This document shows, in pieces, positions 49,184-61,800 of a DNA stretch of 64,000 bases. Source of the stretch: Haemonchus contortus (lineage: Eukaryota; Nematoda; Chromadorea; Rhabditida; Trichostrongylidae). The stretch is taken from the NCBI GenBank assembly GCA_000469685.2, contig LS997564.1, positions 35,110,151 to 35,174,150 on the forward strand, written 5' to 3'. The position numbers and the translations under genes were made by a program. The notes under the pieces are model-generated. The model had not been told where the DNA came from. It searched no databases and saw nothing but the letters and a program-made list of their open reading frames with translations. Each line of letters starts with the position of its first letter. The stretch's first letter is position 1.

Positions 49184-49723
49184 TTAACTTCACTTTTACT
49201 GTTTGTTTTCATTCCATGTCTTTCATTGAAAATGAGAAAAAATTGCAATGCTAGTGCAACAATTTTGTATACATTATTGTTAGCGCAATGTCATCGAATT
49301 AAAATTATAATTCACAACAATTGTTAGTGAAAGGGAAATGAACAGAGCACCAATCAATGTTCCTAGCATGCGCCACGCATTCGTCTCAACTCGGATGAAT
49401 GAAAGCATTCAAATAGGCACTTACTCCACAAAATAACTCAAACGTTTCTAGTCTCATCGGTGAATGAGGTATCGATCAATCGCCTACAAGGGATGAAAAT
49501 AATAGTTGAACTGCAGGGAAACTAATTCATAAGGCCGCCTGAGGCCTCTTGTAAATGAGCCTATACCATTAGGTCTGACCAACAAGAATTGGTTTTAAGT
49601 ATTAACGAGAAGTACAATCACGAACGTAATGTACAACATATTTTCAAAAACACAGTGACAAAAATTAGTTTCATTCTGTATTTATGATGGTATAACAGTT
49701 TTTATTTGAATTCCATGACTGTG

Positions 49724-49830
49724 ACCTCGGCATGACTGCTGCATTATCGAGTCGTATTCTTAATCTCTTCACGAGCTTTGTATTCTGGCTTTATTAGGCT
49801 GACGTTTCGGCGGGATAGCCTTCTTCAGAG
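49724..49830 (-). mobile_element. Penelope-like element terminus (relic)
   Basis: On the minus strand CTGAAGA-AGGC-TATCCC-GCC-GAAACGT (49803-49828) has the same layout as the hammerhead-like core of the Penelope fragment at 30994-31019. About 75 bp further 3' both share AGYCATGCCGAGGT-like sequence. No coding part remains. Confidence 0.5.
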
Positions 49831-49935
49831 CGTGGAAGGTTTGTAACGGTTTCTCACTATCCGATCAAACATCACTCCAACCGATGTTCGAGACACCAGG
49901 GCACTTGATTTAAAGTAGAGCCACTCATCATCGTT

Positions 49936-50452
49936 TTGTGGATTTTCCGAAACCACCCACCAAACGATGTAGCAACCGACCAGTGCCAGCTTTGCAGGAA
50001 GATGTTTTATCGTTTAGTCACAGAGGGTGCGATCTTTCCAAGCTTTGAGGAATTCGATCCAAGAAACATTAGCCTAACAAAGCCTAGATATAAACCTCGT
50101 GAAGAGTTCAAGAAAACAACTCATTAAGGCAATTATTGCGTTTAGCATTAATGCGTACCCCATCTTTCATAACGAGGAAGGCATGTGTTTTGATGAAGCT
50201 AGCGCGCGGTTGCGACGCGTTCAAAGTCTCATTAAGAACTTAACATTGTCGGCCATACTCGATCCTTCTCTAGCTCAGTTTGGATTAAGTAACAAAGCTA
50301 TGATGGATGTACTGTACTGTGGCAACTATCTAAGTTCAAAATCGAAAGTATTTAACCTCATTTACACAGCCTCTCAGCTACTTTGGTCAAATAATTTTTG
50401 TAATATGATCCCCGTATTTAAAAACTTCACTAGTGACATGTATAAGGGATAG
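49936..50452 (+). other. Unassigned ORFs upstream of dyf-2
   Basis: Two overlapping plus-strand frames, 49936-50127 (CQLCRKMFYRLVTEGAIFPS) and 50099-50452 (FDEASARLRRVQSLIKNLTL), have coding-like composition in different frames. An intron or a frameshift would be needed to join them. No family recognised. Confidence 0.25.
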
Positions 50453-50630
50453 AGTAGTGTCAACTGAAACAGCTCTGACTCGAACGAAAAATTTTCGCCA
50501 GCCATAACACGTTCATGGTGTGCTGTGATGCACATTGCATGCTGCCGCGCCGCTACCGCTTGCTCGCTTAACGCAATAACAGCCTCATCGTAAAGATTGG
50601 TTATATTTGCGTTCAATATTCGTGTTTCAG

Positions 50631-53600
50631 TTGCTTTTTCGAATTACTGAAGAGACCGTTGGACCCGGCAAGACATGCATCGCTTGGCGACCAAACGGCA
50701 ATACTCTTGCTTTGGCCAGGTAAGTTTTGTCCTGGAATCTAAAGTTTACCACAATCAGTATAGCCCAAGATCATTTCAGCGACAACAAAAGCGTGGTTTT
50801 GTATGACAAAAAAGGAGCAATAATCGATGTGTTGGATGTCAATGGGTGAGATACTTTTTTGGCGCATTGCATAATCGATAAGACGCGCCGCAACAGCGCG
50901 CTTTGATTGAACGTCTCTCGGACATCTCTTACTTTTGTTCGATTATCCACAAAATACCAAAGAACAGTACAAGTTAGCGTTTCAGGAATGTTGTTGACAT
51001 GGCATGGGATAAGGAAGGAGACGTTCTGGGTATTATTGTGGACGCATCAGCATTAGCTATTCTATGGAATATAAACACACGGAATGCTGAACAATTGGAT
51101 ACGGCAACGGGAGCTAAGTTCGTCACATTAAGTATGAAGCTAGAGAATAGAGGCATGTCCACATTACCTTGACATCACGCAAAGCGTGCCGCGCAGCGTG
51201 CGCGCGAGGAGTCTAACCGCACTCTCAGGCAGTGCACGTACTCGAAGCGAGGTAAAATCATTTTGGTCGACCTTCAGAAGAAGCATGTTTTGTACAAAAC
51301 CCTCAGAAGAGGCTTTGATCGAAAAGGAATGATTTTTAGAGAACTTCCATTATGCCTGGTCTGGTCTGCGGTGTCACCTTTATTGGCTATTGGTAACAGC
51401 AATGGTAATTTGTTTATTTACAATCAACAAATGTCAAGGTACGTTTTTTGAGGTTTTATTTTGTAGAGAAGAGTTACGATCTCCGATTTTCGATTTTTTT
51501 TCCGTTCACTTTGGAATTTCCTCATCAAAAAGGAGAACTTTCTAGAAAAATACCCGTACTTGGTAAACATCAGCGAAAAATTACCGGTGTTGCAATGACG
51601 AAACAGGATGAAATCCTGTGTTGCAGTGATGACAATACAATCACGGGTAAGTAAATAATGTCAAATTATTCACAATATATCCTATCTGTCGATTTGGAGT
51701 GAGCCATGCACTTTGATCAACCCTTCGGGATGTTAGGAAACGCTGTTAGGATGGAACTATAATTTCCATCAACTAACCATAACTGTCCCTGGCATGTAGC
51801 AAAATGCCTGAATCGCACGGGGCGCTTGCCTCCTCAAAGTGACCGTCTGTTCGTCTGTTCCCTCCTACCGGAATAGTGTTTAGCAGTGTTTCAGGTCGGT
51901 TAGACTTCCCCTGACGTAGTTGTAGTTACGGCAGAAAGAACCTCGACGATGACAGTAACATACTAATAATTAGAAATCAATAATACCAACACCAACTACA
52001 CTCCATTATCATTCAAAAAATGCCTAACCGGTCCTAATCGTACACCACCAAAGACTCTCTCGGCGAGAGAGCGTAGACGAGCAAGACAAAGCCCCTACAA
52101 GACAAGGCAACTAACCAGGAATTTCTTCGCATTAAGGGCGGACCGAGTACATGCGCCCCACTCGCCTCCATCTACGGTGCCGACTCCGCCTTTATACTTC
52201 GTGAAGGCTTCGTTTTGGATGTTCACGATATTAATTACTATCTTTAAGTATCATCAGCAGATGGTGAAACTATACGAACCATGGCAGTATCGGGTGAGCC
52301 AAATGATCTCCAAGTCGGTGAAGTTAAACGTCCCGGAGGAAATGTGGACGTAATTGTGAGTTGAATTTGGGACATATTCGGATGATCAAATAATTGATAA
52401 TAATCAAAATCGATAGTAATCATTGAAATCGGTAATTAGAAAGCCACATAAAGTCGAACATTCACATAGAATTATTCTCTTTTCCCACGAATTGGATGAC
52501 AGTAAGACGTACGATTATCGATCGAGGCCAGAGAAACAGAGTTTTCACGCTTCGTTGTGTCCCGCCTCAATCAATAACTGTAGAGATTTGTATAGAACGT
52601 CCTCCCGACAATGAAATTGCTTATAATTAATAGAAATTTCAGTTAAGTGCTGTGCTAGGCAAGAAGACGCTCTATCTCGCAACCTTATCGGAAAAGCCGA
52701 CGGAAAAACTAAGCACTGATACCGAAAACGAGAATTCGATGAATCTTCAGTTTCAAGAAAAATACGGTACTATCGTCGCCCATGTCTGGTGAGTTTTTTC
52801 GGGTTGATTACGTCGAAGAGGTATGTCGTCGGATGTGCCGCGCTTCAGTCCTCATCTCAGAATACCAGATGATCGCTAGGCAATCGCCACTGACATTTTC
52901 CGATTTTCAGGTTCAATGACGGTTATATGATTGTTGGTTTTGAGAAGGGCTTCGTCGTTTGCATTTCAGCTCATCCTTCTGAAATGGGACAGGTAAGACT
53001 CCAGTCTGTTCTCCCCATAGGGAAACTTGGGGAAGGTTGGCAAATTTTGTTGCACGACCTTTGATAGATTTCTTAACCATAGCTAGCCATTGAGGCAGGG
53101 TATCTTTACTCTTGGAAAGCTTCTGGGACATTCTACATGCTCAACATGGATCATTATACTGCACCCATCCTTCAAGACAACTCTGCCTTGTTTAGGAAAT
53201 CTTCAGTGTAGCCGAGTATAAAACATACTTAGCAGCAGTGGCAGTTAGTCCGTCGTTTGGGAAGATACTAACCGTTGGTGACAACCAGTAGGTTACTCCT
53301 TTGCGCTGTATCGAAAATTCAAGGAGTCAACCATGAAACTTCTTTTCAGAATCAAAGTCCGTGAGATGAGAGAGCTCAACGACATTTTTGTGATCATGGA
53401 GGTGGACACCGAAAAGGGTGAGTTTTCCATGAGCTATTCTCGAAGCCCCGGAGCAATGCACAAGGCCCTTTGCGCGGGTAGTGGACAGGGACGCAGAGGC
53501 ATCCTAGAAAGGTGACTCTAAAGAGAATCATTCCGTTACATAACAGTCAACTCGAAGCTGCTCGAAGATGAAACGGGTAGCCGTAACTTCTTTGCGCTAG

Positions 53601-56600
53601 CCGAGACAACTCACCAGTGATGCCCCTGCGTCTCTGTCCCATAATCACGTGGAGGGCCTCCTGTACTCGTGCAAGAGTTCAGAACAGAAGGGTCACCCAA
53701 AAGGGATGTCTGGGATTTTTCATTTCCAAAGTTCTAGGGATGTATGTACAGCCGAGAATAAAGGCCTTGGTGCCTCTGAAAAGTTTTGACCAGCTACTTG
53801 TGAAAAATGTCAAATTTTTGGATCATTTAACCCCGCCTTTATCTTTCTACGATCGCAAGTGTAAACGTAGCAAAAGCCATTCTTAAGGAAGTGTTTAGAT
53901 CTATCCCAAGTGGAATGCTCTCTCGATGGTCAACTGGTGGCAGTAGCATCTCGAGGTGGTGGTGTAAGTGTGTACCTGACAAAAATGCCATCAATGGGTG
54001 CAGCCTATGGGAACACGATGGCTGTGCTATCGTCTCTGAATCAGATCACTTATCTGACCGAAGGCGATAAGGTTAAGTTGTAAAGGGTCCTGAGGCCTTG
54101 GTGTTGCCGAAGGTCTGGGTCACATATTTAGATGTAGTTACCAAAAAGAGGTGTTTCAGCAAAAAGGTGTCATCATCAATATCGCCATCGAACCGTCGCA
54201 TATCGCTGTGGGTCCATATCATATCGCGGTTGCGACAAACAATCGTGTCTGGGTCTATAACGTCACGGCAGGTAGGAATTTATTCAATTATAACTGCGGC
54301 CCTGACCCCTGACCGATTCCCTTTCAACAATCTTCTTCAACAAGCTATTCCATATGGTTCTTTGTTATCATAGTTCTATGGATTCTTACAAACTGTCCAA
54401 CCAGTAATAGGGCTTGTGGATGCTCCGCCCCTTTTACTGCCCCTTTCCTCCATTAGCAGTCACTTTGACACCACCTCATCCATCGTTTAAACCAAAGAGT
54501 GACCAACCTCTCCTTAGTCGTTTGCGGATTGGAAATCAGTGATAATGAAAGATATTCAGGGAATTCACAATCCGTCGCTGAGGGAGAATACCTGTCATCC
54601 GTTATCGATATGCAACTCAATGACGAATTCATATGTGTAATGATGGAAGGTAAAGCCAGACTTCACCGGGTTGGTTACCAATATCGATCGAATAATCAAT
54701 CAATACGACTGTAAACTACCAACCAACCTTACAGATTCTCAACTCTGACTCAGGACCGGCTATGACGTTTCCGGAGCAAGCAAGAAATTCTCGTCTTGTT
54801 GCTGCAGCTCTTTCGAATCACTTTTTTGTCTTCACCACAGAGGTGAGCCTTAGACTCTGAAGCCTTGGAGCTTGATAATCTCAAATAATCCCTACATGTT
54901 CATTTCGTTTGCCAGGCTAACTATTTGGTCTTCTTTTCGCTGGAAGAATGGTGTGTTGTAAGCGAATACCGTCACACGACGCTCATTCGACAAGTATGTC
55001 CCGATCAGGAGGGACTACGAGTTGCCATATTCGACGAAAGGGCTCAAAATTGGGTGTACAGGTACTCCGGTATTCGATTTTGATTGGGATCAACCTCAAC
55101 CTCCAGTGTTTCAGTCCGGTGGACGACTCCATGCATAAACTTCCCGCTGTCGGTTCAGCTATACATGTGAGTTGCTTCTGAGGATATTAAGGTTTCCAGT
55201 TCTTACAAGGGCCCACACTCCTTATCGGCCACAGTAGACCGGTTTCCAAAAAGGAGCTCAAATAAAACATAGCAACTACCTTGGGGATCGCTCCTTGACC
55301 ACCCTTTTCTGAAATGTCGCCGGATTTCTTGGGTATGGGTCGAGAGGTGCCATTACGGTCACTTCGCCAAGACTAGGTCACTGGCCTTAGAAGTCGTGAC
55401 ACAATCCCTGCTCCTCGATATGTTTCAATGATGAATGTTATTGCATGACTAGCCCAGGTCACCGCACGACCTGGTCTCGGCGAAGAGACCGCGATGGCAC
55501 GTCCTGACCCATGTCCGACTTCTTTCAAAACCGATAGGGAGTGATGTAGTGCAGCCAAATCTTCACTGTGTCTATTTCTATCAAACTTCAGTACAAGGCG
55601 GCTTTATGGGAGACCTTCACCATCGACAGGGACACATTTATCGTCTACGATAATGCCAACATCTATGTCTACCTATTGAATCGCAGCCCAATAGAAGGTT
55701 TGTGCTAAACAACTGTTTATTTTTGTTTACCCTTTTCTGTATACAGATCCCCACACTTTATGCTTCAACTGGTACACTGAAACTGTAGTAAAAGAATGAA
55801 TTCAATCAATTTTTGTATGGCAACTGAACGGCGATAAACATTCACGTCGCTGTGAGAAATGCTTGAGATAAAAAAATTGCGAAAAGTCGGTTCCAACACA
55901 AATGACATCTGGGAGGCGTGGCCGACGCAGGGCGGACGCGTCGCGGCACACAACTCACCACTGATGAAGTATTAAATCGATAATAGAATGGATGAAGTGT
56001 TTCAGATGAATCCGTGATTTACATTGGCAGTACAAAACTTCCATTTGCTCATTCGCCCCTTATGCTTAGCAAGGTAATTCGGATTTAATTCAGAAATTTA
56101 CTAAAATTAATTTCTAAATAATCAATACTGATAATCATTACTGACAATCGATGAGTTTGTGATTTTATAGGGCATCGTACACTGCCTAACATCGTCAGGT
56201 AAAACCAGTGGCGTTCTACTGGACAGCCATAGGACTGATACAGTGTTGGAAGGAAAATCTCCACTAGTGGTGAGAATAGACTTACTGATATTCCTCGAAA
56301 CGGATCGAGAGCCGAGTTCCATTCAATAATACTTAGACTAGTCAATATAATTATGTATAATATTTATAGATCGATAGGGCAAGAACTATCATAGGCTGCT
56401 TTCAAAGTCCACGATTTGGCGAGCGACCGATCGCGCGTCCGGTCGCTCGGTCGCTCGCTCGATGGCTCCGCGACTGGTCGCTGGCCAAATCGTGGACTAT
56501 GAAAGCAGCCATATGGTAAATTGATCATACATAACAATATAGCAATAACTAATAGAATAAAATAATAAATTTAACCCATTGCGTACCGCAGTGTTTTGCG

Positions 56601-58198
56601 CTAGATGCCGCATGTGCCCTTCAAAATCGACGCAGGCGACATGGTTCACGGCGTGCAGCACTCAGCCACCCAGAGCGGTTGTTTCAGCGAATCGCAAAGT
56701 GTGGGCTATTCGAACTTTATTAAAACTCTAAAGTGATTTTGGACGAAAATGCGGGCGCGCAGAGGCAGAAGGGCGTGCTTCACCATGTGCAGCACGCGGT
56801 ACGCAATGGGTTAATGAAAAAGTGAGGGTTGGGAAGCAGTAACGGTCGTTGTGGGTTACTTTATTCCCCAGTCTCTTAATCATCCAGCTCCCAATTAGAG
56901 CGAAGTGAAGGTTGTAAATAGGAGGTATAAATTTCTGGTGTTACTTAATAGGAAAAGTTCATATTTAGCCAATTAATGAACAAAATCCACTAATTTTGGA
57001 GAAAATATTTCTTCTAGGGAACATCTCCAAATCACTCCAACAATTCGTGGGCGACCAAGAATAATAGTACGATCCAAACCGGTTGTTCACGAGAAACACG
57101 AATAAATAAACAGTAAACACAAAATCGACTCAGGAAACACAGTTGAAAGGTGTCAGAGTGAAATGGACTGCCTCGGTCAATACGAAAGGTCCCTTCATTG
57201 ATTAAGATCACAGCAATCAATTTTGTTCAAGAGACAGTGTACCGGATGAAGAGATGCAGATTGATCTGTGTGATCTTACTATTTCATATAGAACGTTTTT
57301 CAAAATCAACCCTTCCTCAGCGCTTTCATCCGATTCCATATCCTCCCGGGTTTGTGGCAGTACGTGCGTCCAAGGATGAGCGCGGCAAATTGCGCGGCGA
57401 AGTTCGTAACGATTTGAACGATTTTAGCGCTACCAGTGGGGCCCAAATTTGGAGTAGAGTAGATTAGAAGGATCATCTGACCCTACTAAAGCACTCTACT
57501 TCGAGTTTCTGCCCCCAAAAATTGGCGTCAGAGTCGTATAAATCGTCACGAATTTCGCCGCGCAAGTTGCCGCGCGCGTCCTCTGACGCACGTAGTGCCC
57601 TTCCTCTATATCCTCCCATACGTGACCATCTATGGCAGGTTACAGAAATTACCATACCATCTACTCGGTACGCGTAACCCGAACCGGGAATCCAAATCAT
57701 TGTGAAAGTTTGTCTTTCGACGATAACTCTACTGAAAACCACATATGGGGGAAAATGTAGTTGGAGAGAGGGGGCGCCTCTGCATCTTCGACTCTAAGCG
57801 TCAGAGTGCAGAGAATGAAGGGTAGTCGGGTTTACGGGTTCCTAATGATGCTCTGTGAGCAGGATTCATTTGCCAGCACGCTACCGCTTACATTTTTGAG
57901 AACAAGTGCATCACTGGTTGAAAGAATGCTCAATTCTTTCCCCATCCCAGCTTTTCGCACGAGATAATCATCTCACCCATCCAAGGCTCCTCCCAACTTG
58001 GGGCTTATGCGAAAAAAAGTTATTCTAACTGTCTAAAAACTATTCTAACTAACTATAATTTGAAACTACTTATACATTACTACTTTTGACCCATTTCGAA
58101 CCACACGATATTGCATTTCAATGTTTTATATTACATTATATTACGAGTATATTTTTTCAGGTACGCAGTCTCTTGAAACAGGCCCTGCAACTGAAAAG
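50631..58198 (+). CDS. dyf-2: IFT144 orthologue DYF-2/WDR19, N-terminal half (20 exons, first exon and C-terminus missing)
   Basis: Exons: 50631-50719, 50780-50845, 50986-51117, 51340-51438, 51546-51646, 52249-52355, 52643-52788, 52911-52992, 53196-53287, 53350-53417, 53899-54071, 54160-54271, 54560-54669, 54735-54842, 54916-55061, 55115-55166, 55592-55697, 56006-56073, 56171-56269, 58161-58198. Every junction is GT-AG and phase-compatible; 664 codons. The order matches WDR19: TCIAWRPNGNTLALA, NVVDMAWDKEGDVLGIIVD, NSNGNLFIYNQQMSRKIPVL, SAVLGKKTLYLATL, WFNDGYMIVGFEKG, GSTKLPFAHSPL, then QALQLKR at the start of the TPR half. WDR19 is an IFT-A subunit of retrograde transport in cilia; in nematodes these are sensory-neuron cilia. 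The initiator exon was not found upstream of 50631. The C-terminal TPR/zinc-binding half (about 640-700 residues) is absent downstream. Confidence 0.93.
56394..56510. mobile_element. Palindromic MITE (117 bp)
   Basis: Ends GGCTGCTTTCAAAGTCCACG and the inverse of CGTGGACTATGAAAGCAGCC match over 27 bp with one mismatch. The core is GC-rich with repeated GGTCGCTCG units. It is flanked by ATA on both sides, a possible 3-bp target duplication. Superfamily not determined. Confidence 0.85.
56575..56810. mobile_element. piggyBac-type MITE (236 bp, TTAA duplication)
   Basis: Inverted ends CCCATTGCGTACCGC and GCGGTACGCAATGGG are flanked by TTAA at 56571-56574 and 56811-56814. No coding content. The ends differ from those of the element at 48546-49183, so it is a second TTAA-targeting family. 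Confidence 0.88.
57356..57600. repeat. Degenerate inverted duplication
   Basis: Left arm (57356-57462, from CAGTACGTGCGTCCAAGGATG) and right arm (57490-57600, inverted) are about three-quarters identical. Read outward, both encode similar peptides: VRASKDERGKLRGEVRNDLN on plus and LRASEDARGNLRGEIRDDLY on minus. Likely an old foldback element. Confidence 0.65.
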
Positions 58199-58889
58199 GT
58201 CAGTGATTCAAGTCATGAAAAAAGCATAAGTGTAGCTAGGTATTGGAACAGCAACCACTGAGATGCTTTTAAATCCAAAATGTCTGAGAAGATTTTTTAT
58301 TTTTTGTTTTTATACATAACCGCTTTATAGACACAAAATGGCAACATTGAGGGCATAAACGCAGACATACTTAACTGACTGGGTTTTACCTAACTGCGTA
58401 TAATGAAAATTACAAATGAAAGAGTTAAAAATATTCCCATTAAAATTCTTACGTCGGAACAAAATATCACTAAGTTTGTTACAAATGTTCTCTACAATAT
58501 ATATGCAACATTCTATGCATCTGTTTTTGAATAAAGGCGTAGCGTCGTTGCATCGCAGCGCTCCAGCGCCGCTGCGCGACTGCACGCTTACATCACAGAA
58601 ACTCCGTCCGTTGATCAAAGTGTGACCGGTAATGAGGTAGAAGGTGGAAAAAAGATTTGTTCTTAAACATTCAAGCATGCAAGGGCTTACAGGAGTTCAT
58701 ATTTGGACGAAGGTACTGAAAGCGTGACAAAAAGTCGACCATTGGGGGAGTCATACCATTCCCTGGTATGGCCCACTCCCACTTATAATTGTTTACGTTC
58801 TGGGCTGGCTTGATACCTAAGAACTACCGTTTTGACACAGATTGAATAATTTGAGCGCAATTCTGGAATTATGAGTGCGTTTATGGTCC
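58199..58889. other. Gap between dyf-2 and the antisense membrane protein gene
   Basis: No continuing WDR19 exon is visible. A small hairpin (CATACCA-TTCCC-TGGTATG, nested in GGGAG/CTCCC) lies at about 58746-58780. ORFs here are AT-rich and unsupported. Confidence 0.5.
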
Positions 58890-61800
58890 TCAAATGTCGC
58901 TGTCGATGATGTTTTTGACCGGCCGCGGTTGATCTGGCCAGTAGTCCAACGGCGCCGGCGTCACCACTGCAGGAGTAGTAGAGATTGGCTGTGTCGTGGT
59001 GACTGGCACCAGGTTAGGTGTGATAACCGGTTGTTGGGCTGAAAGGTCGAAATGATAGAGCATAGACGACTATACTAATGTCTTTTAATGTCCGAAATGA
59101 TACTTACGACGAGGTGTTAGAGAATCCAGTCGTACCGGTGGGTGAGTATCTGGCATTCGATAAGATGGGATTTCAGGACGAGTATCTGAAAGCACCTTTC
59201 GAACATTTTGCACGTAAAGGAGGTTGAAAAATCTTAGAAATTTTTATCAAATTCAAAAAAAAAAATCAAATATCAAAATTGGAAATATTTTTTTATAAGT
59301 AATCAGAGTTAAACATTCAGAGAGGTAAAAAGTTGTTAAGTTAACCAACGGAATGGCAAAGGAAGAAATGTAAGGAAAACTGTAACAAAATAAAATTAGT
59401 AGTAAGTGGTGGTAAAAAAAACTTCAATTCAATTATTAATCGAGGGTAAACTGGACACAAACAAAACGTAAAAATAATTAATAAAAAATAAATTCTAGTG
59501 ATATGGTCAATAGCCACTTACTTGCGTTCGGATAGTTGAGGGTAGCGCCATTGTCGTAGTACACGGTGTTTCGCCCAGGGTTTGACTGAATTTTTGATTT
59601 TTGCCCAAATCAACATGACATTGTGCATGACAAAATCATTTTATCGTTGTATATATAATTTTTCGTGTACGTATAACTTTTTGCCGAGCGGTTCTCAGTC
59701 TAAGAATGGGATCTCATTGCTAAACCTTCTTATTGGGCCTCCAATGGTAAGTGACGCTTATGGGCTAAAGCTATAGCCCTTTCACAAAGCCTGCTCAAGA
59801 TTGATGGTGCGATCCCTTTGTAATCAAGACAAAAACCCAAACCATATTTACATTAATAAAAAGATGGGTACTGTAAACGTTTCTAGAAACTATGCATGCA
59901 GTTCATACAATCATATACCATTACCGTAGGCTCACCAAGAATGAAGCGTGGCCCTTAAGCAAAAACTGTTTGGCTCCTTTTCAAACTCGTCCCCTTTTAG
60001 GAATCGCCGTCAAATAATCATATAATTATTGGACAGTGAAGTATCTGATTGAGATCAGTAAGCTAGATCTGTAATATGATTTTATTTTAAATTTTAAAAT
60101 TTCATAGTAAACTTGAAGGTAACGGAATGAGTTGCCGAGTGGTGAATTAATATTTCGCTTTTCCCTCTCTCTTTCTTTGTTTGTCCAATCCTTCTTCCTC
60201 CTACCCTCACTCTCGTGGTATGTTTTGAGGTGGTGTTTTGCGTTTATGAATCACCCGGAGAAAAAAAACCACCTTGCTCGAACTCTCTCCCTTCAGGAAG
60301 ACCCCGGCTTCACTTGGCAGAACATCCAGTGTTTCTTCGAAGATAACGGCCCTGTTCCCTTCCGAATCCTTCTTCAAAACTTCTTTTCTCATAGAATTTC
60401 ATCGATCAAATTTAATGAAACCCACGTTGCCAATATCTCGAGTCGGATACATGCCAGCAGCCCTGAGTCTTGACTTTCTGTAACATCGCATAAGGTACAC
60501 CAATAGGATCGCTCCGAGTAACAAACCCTGAAACGCGATGGCAGATTCAGAATTGCGAGACTCAGCATCAGCATCACAATGAATTCTTACCTCAATGACT
60601 GCGAATACAACAGCTGCGGTGTGCTTGTTCTCATAAATCGGAGCTTGTCCTGTTTGGAATTGAATATAGCTTACGGCTACCGTGACATTTATAGGAGAGG
60701 AAGCTTTTGGTGAAGTTGATGGCGCTTGTGTCGTCGTAGTCATCGGTTCATGAGGTTTCTCACTTGTTGTTACCGCTTCTGTAGTTTTTGGTTTCTCTGT
60801 AGTATTCCTAAAAAGAATGGATAAAAAGTACTAACGATGGAAGGTATCAAATTAAAGATAAGAATTTCCAACTGGAACTTACTCGGCATCGTCATTCTTG
60901 ACCACCAACTGGACATGGGCTGAAAAGAGATCACTCGCTCTTCGAAGGTGCAGAAAGTTCTCATTGCAATATTCAGAAGAAAAAACTCTTTTAGAGGACG
61001 AATTCAAAAAAAAGAACATCGCTTGTCTTGGTGCGGCTAGGTTTGATAGGAAATCCCCGTAAATACTTCCCCAATTGGGAGTTTGAGAGGCGTAGCTCAT
61101 ACCCATGGCTTTCAAGAGAACCTTTCTGATTTTTTACCGATTGGAGGGTAAGGGGGAGGGTAATTGAGCATTTCATAAACTTCACATCAAGATATCCTCA
61201 GGAAAGATTGGTTCCTAGTTGACGGAAATACGCTGGAAGTGGAATGAGTTTGGGATCTTGCGGATTCGACCATGTGCTTAAGAAAGAAATTGAGATTGTG
61301 GTAAATTGAACGAAACGACTGTGAAAGGGGCGATTCAACCATAGGAATTCAAAGCATGAAGTTTCATCGAGGAAAATCTCATCTCATATGGATTAGTTAT
61401 TTTTTGCTACTTGAATGGCATGACGTATTCTAAAACTGTAATCAATACCGAATACCGCACAAGTTACTTCACTGAATCACAGGCAAATTCTAGATTCTCT
61501 TTAGTACTATATACGGGCAAAGCACGTGATGAAGTAATCAATGTAGATCACTGTCTTTGGAATGCGCCATGCCACCTACTTTTGCTCAGACCACGAAAGC
61601 ATCTGCATGCGTTCTCGGTCTGAACTGTTCCTGGCAGGTACCGTTCTGGTTTGACTTTGACCTTTTTACCGTTCCACTCAAGATCTGACTTGAATTATGG
61701 GCGCAGCTGGGATAGGCAGTCCAGATCCACTATATGCATAGCGGCGTTCGACCTTCTATGCAAGCCCTTAGCCAAGCAATCGGCTTATTGGAGCCGGCAT

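Larger units (their letters stand above)
56270..58160 (+). other. Long intron of dyf-2 packed with repeats
   Basis: At 1.9 kb this is the longest intron of the model. It holds a palindromic MITE, a TTAA-flanked piggyBac-type MITE and a degenerate inverted duplication, annotated separately. Confidence 0.7.

Noticed and set aside
60879..61115. 79-codon exon before the mucin stalk
   Set aside because: A better acceptor (CTCTTTTCAG) gives a 37-base exon at 60883-60919 that fits the phases on both sides; the longer exon does not.
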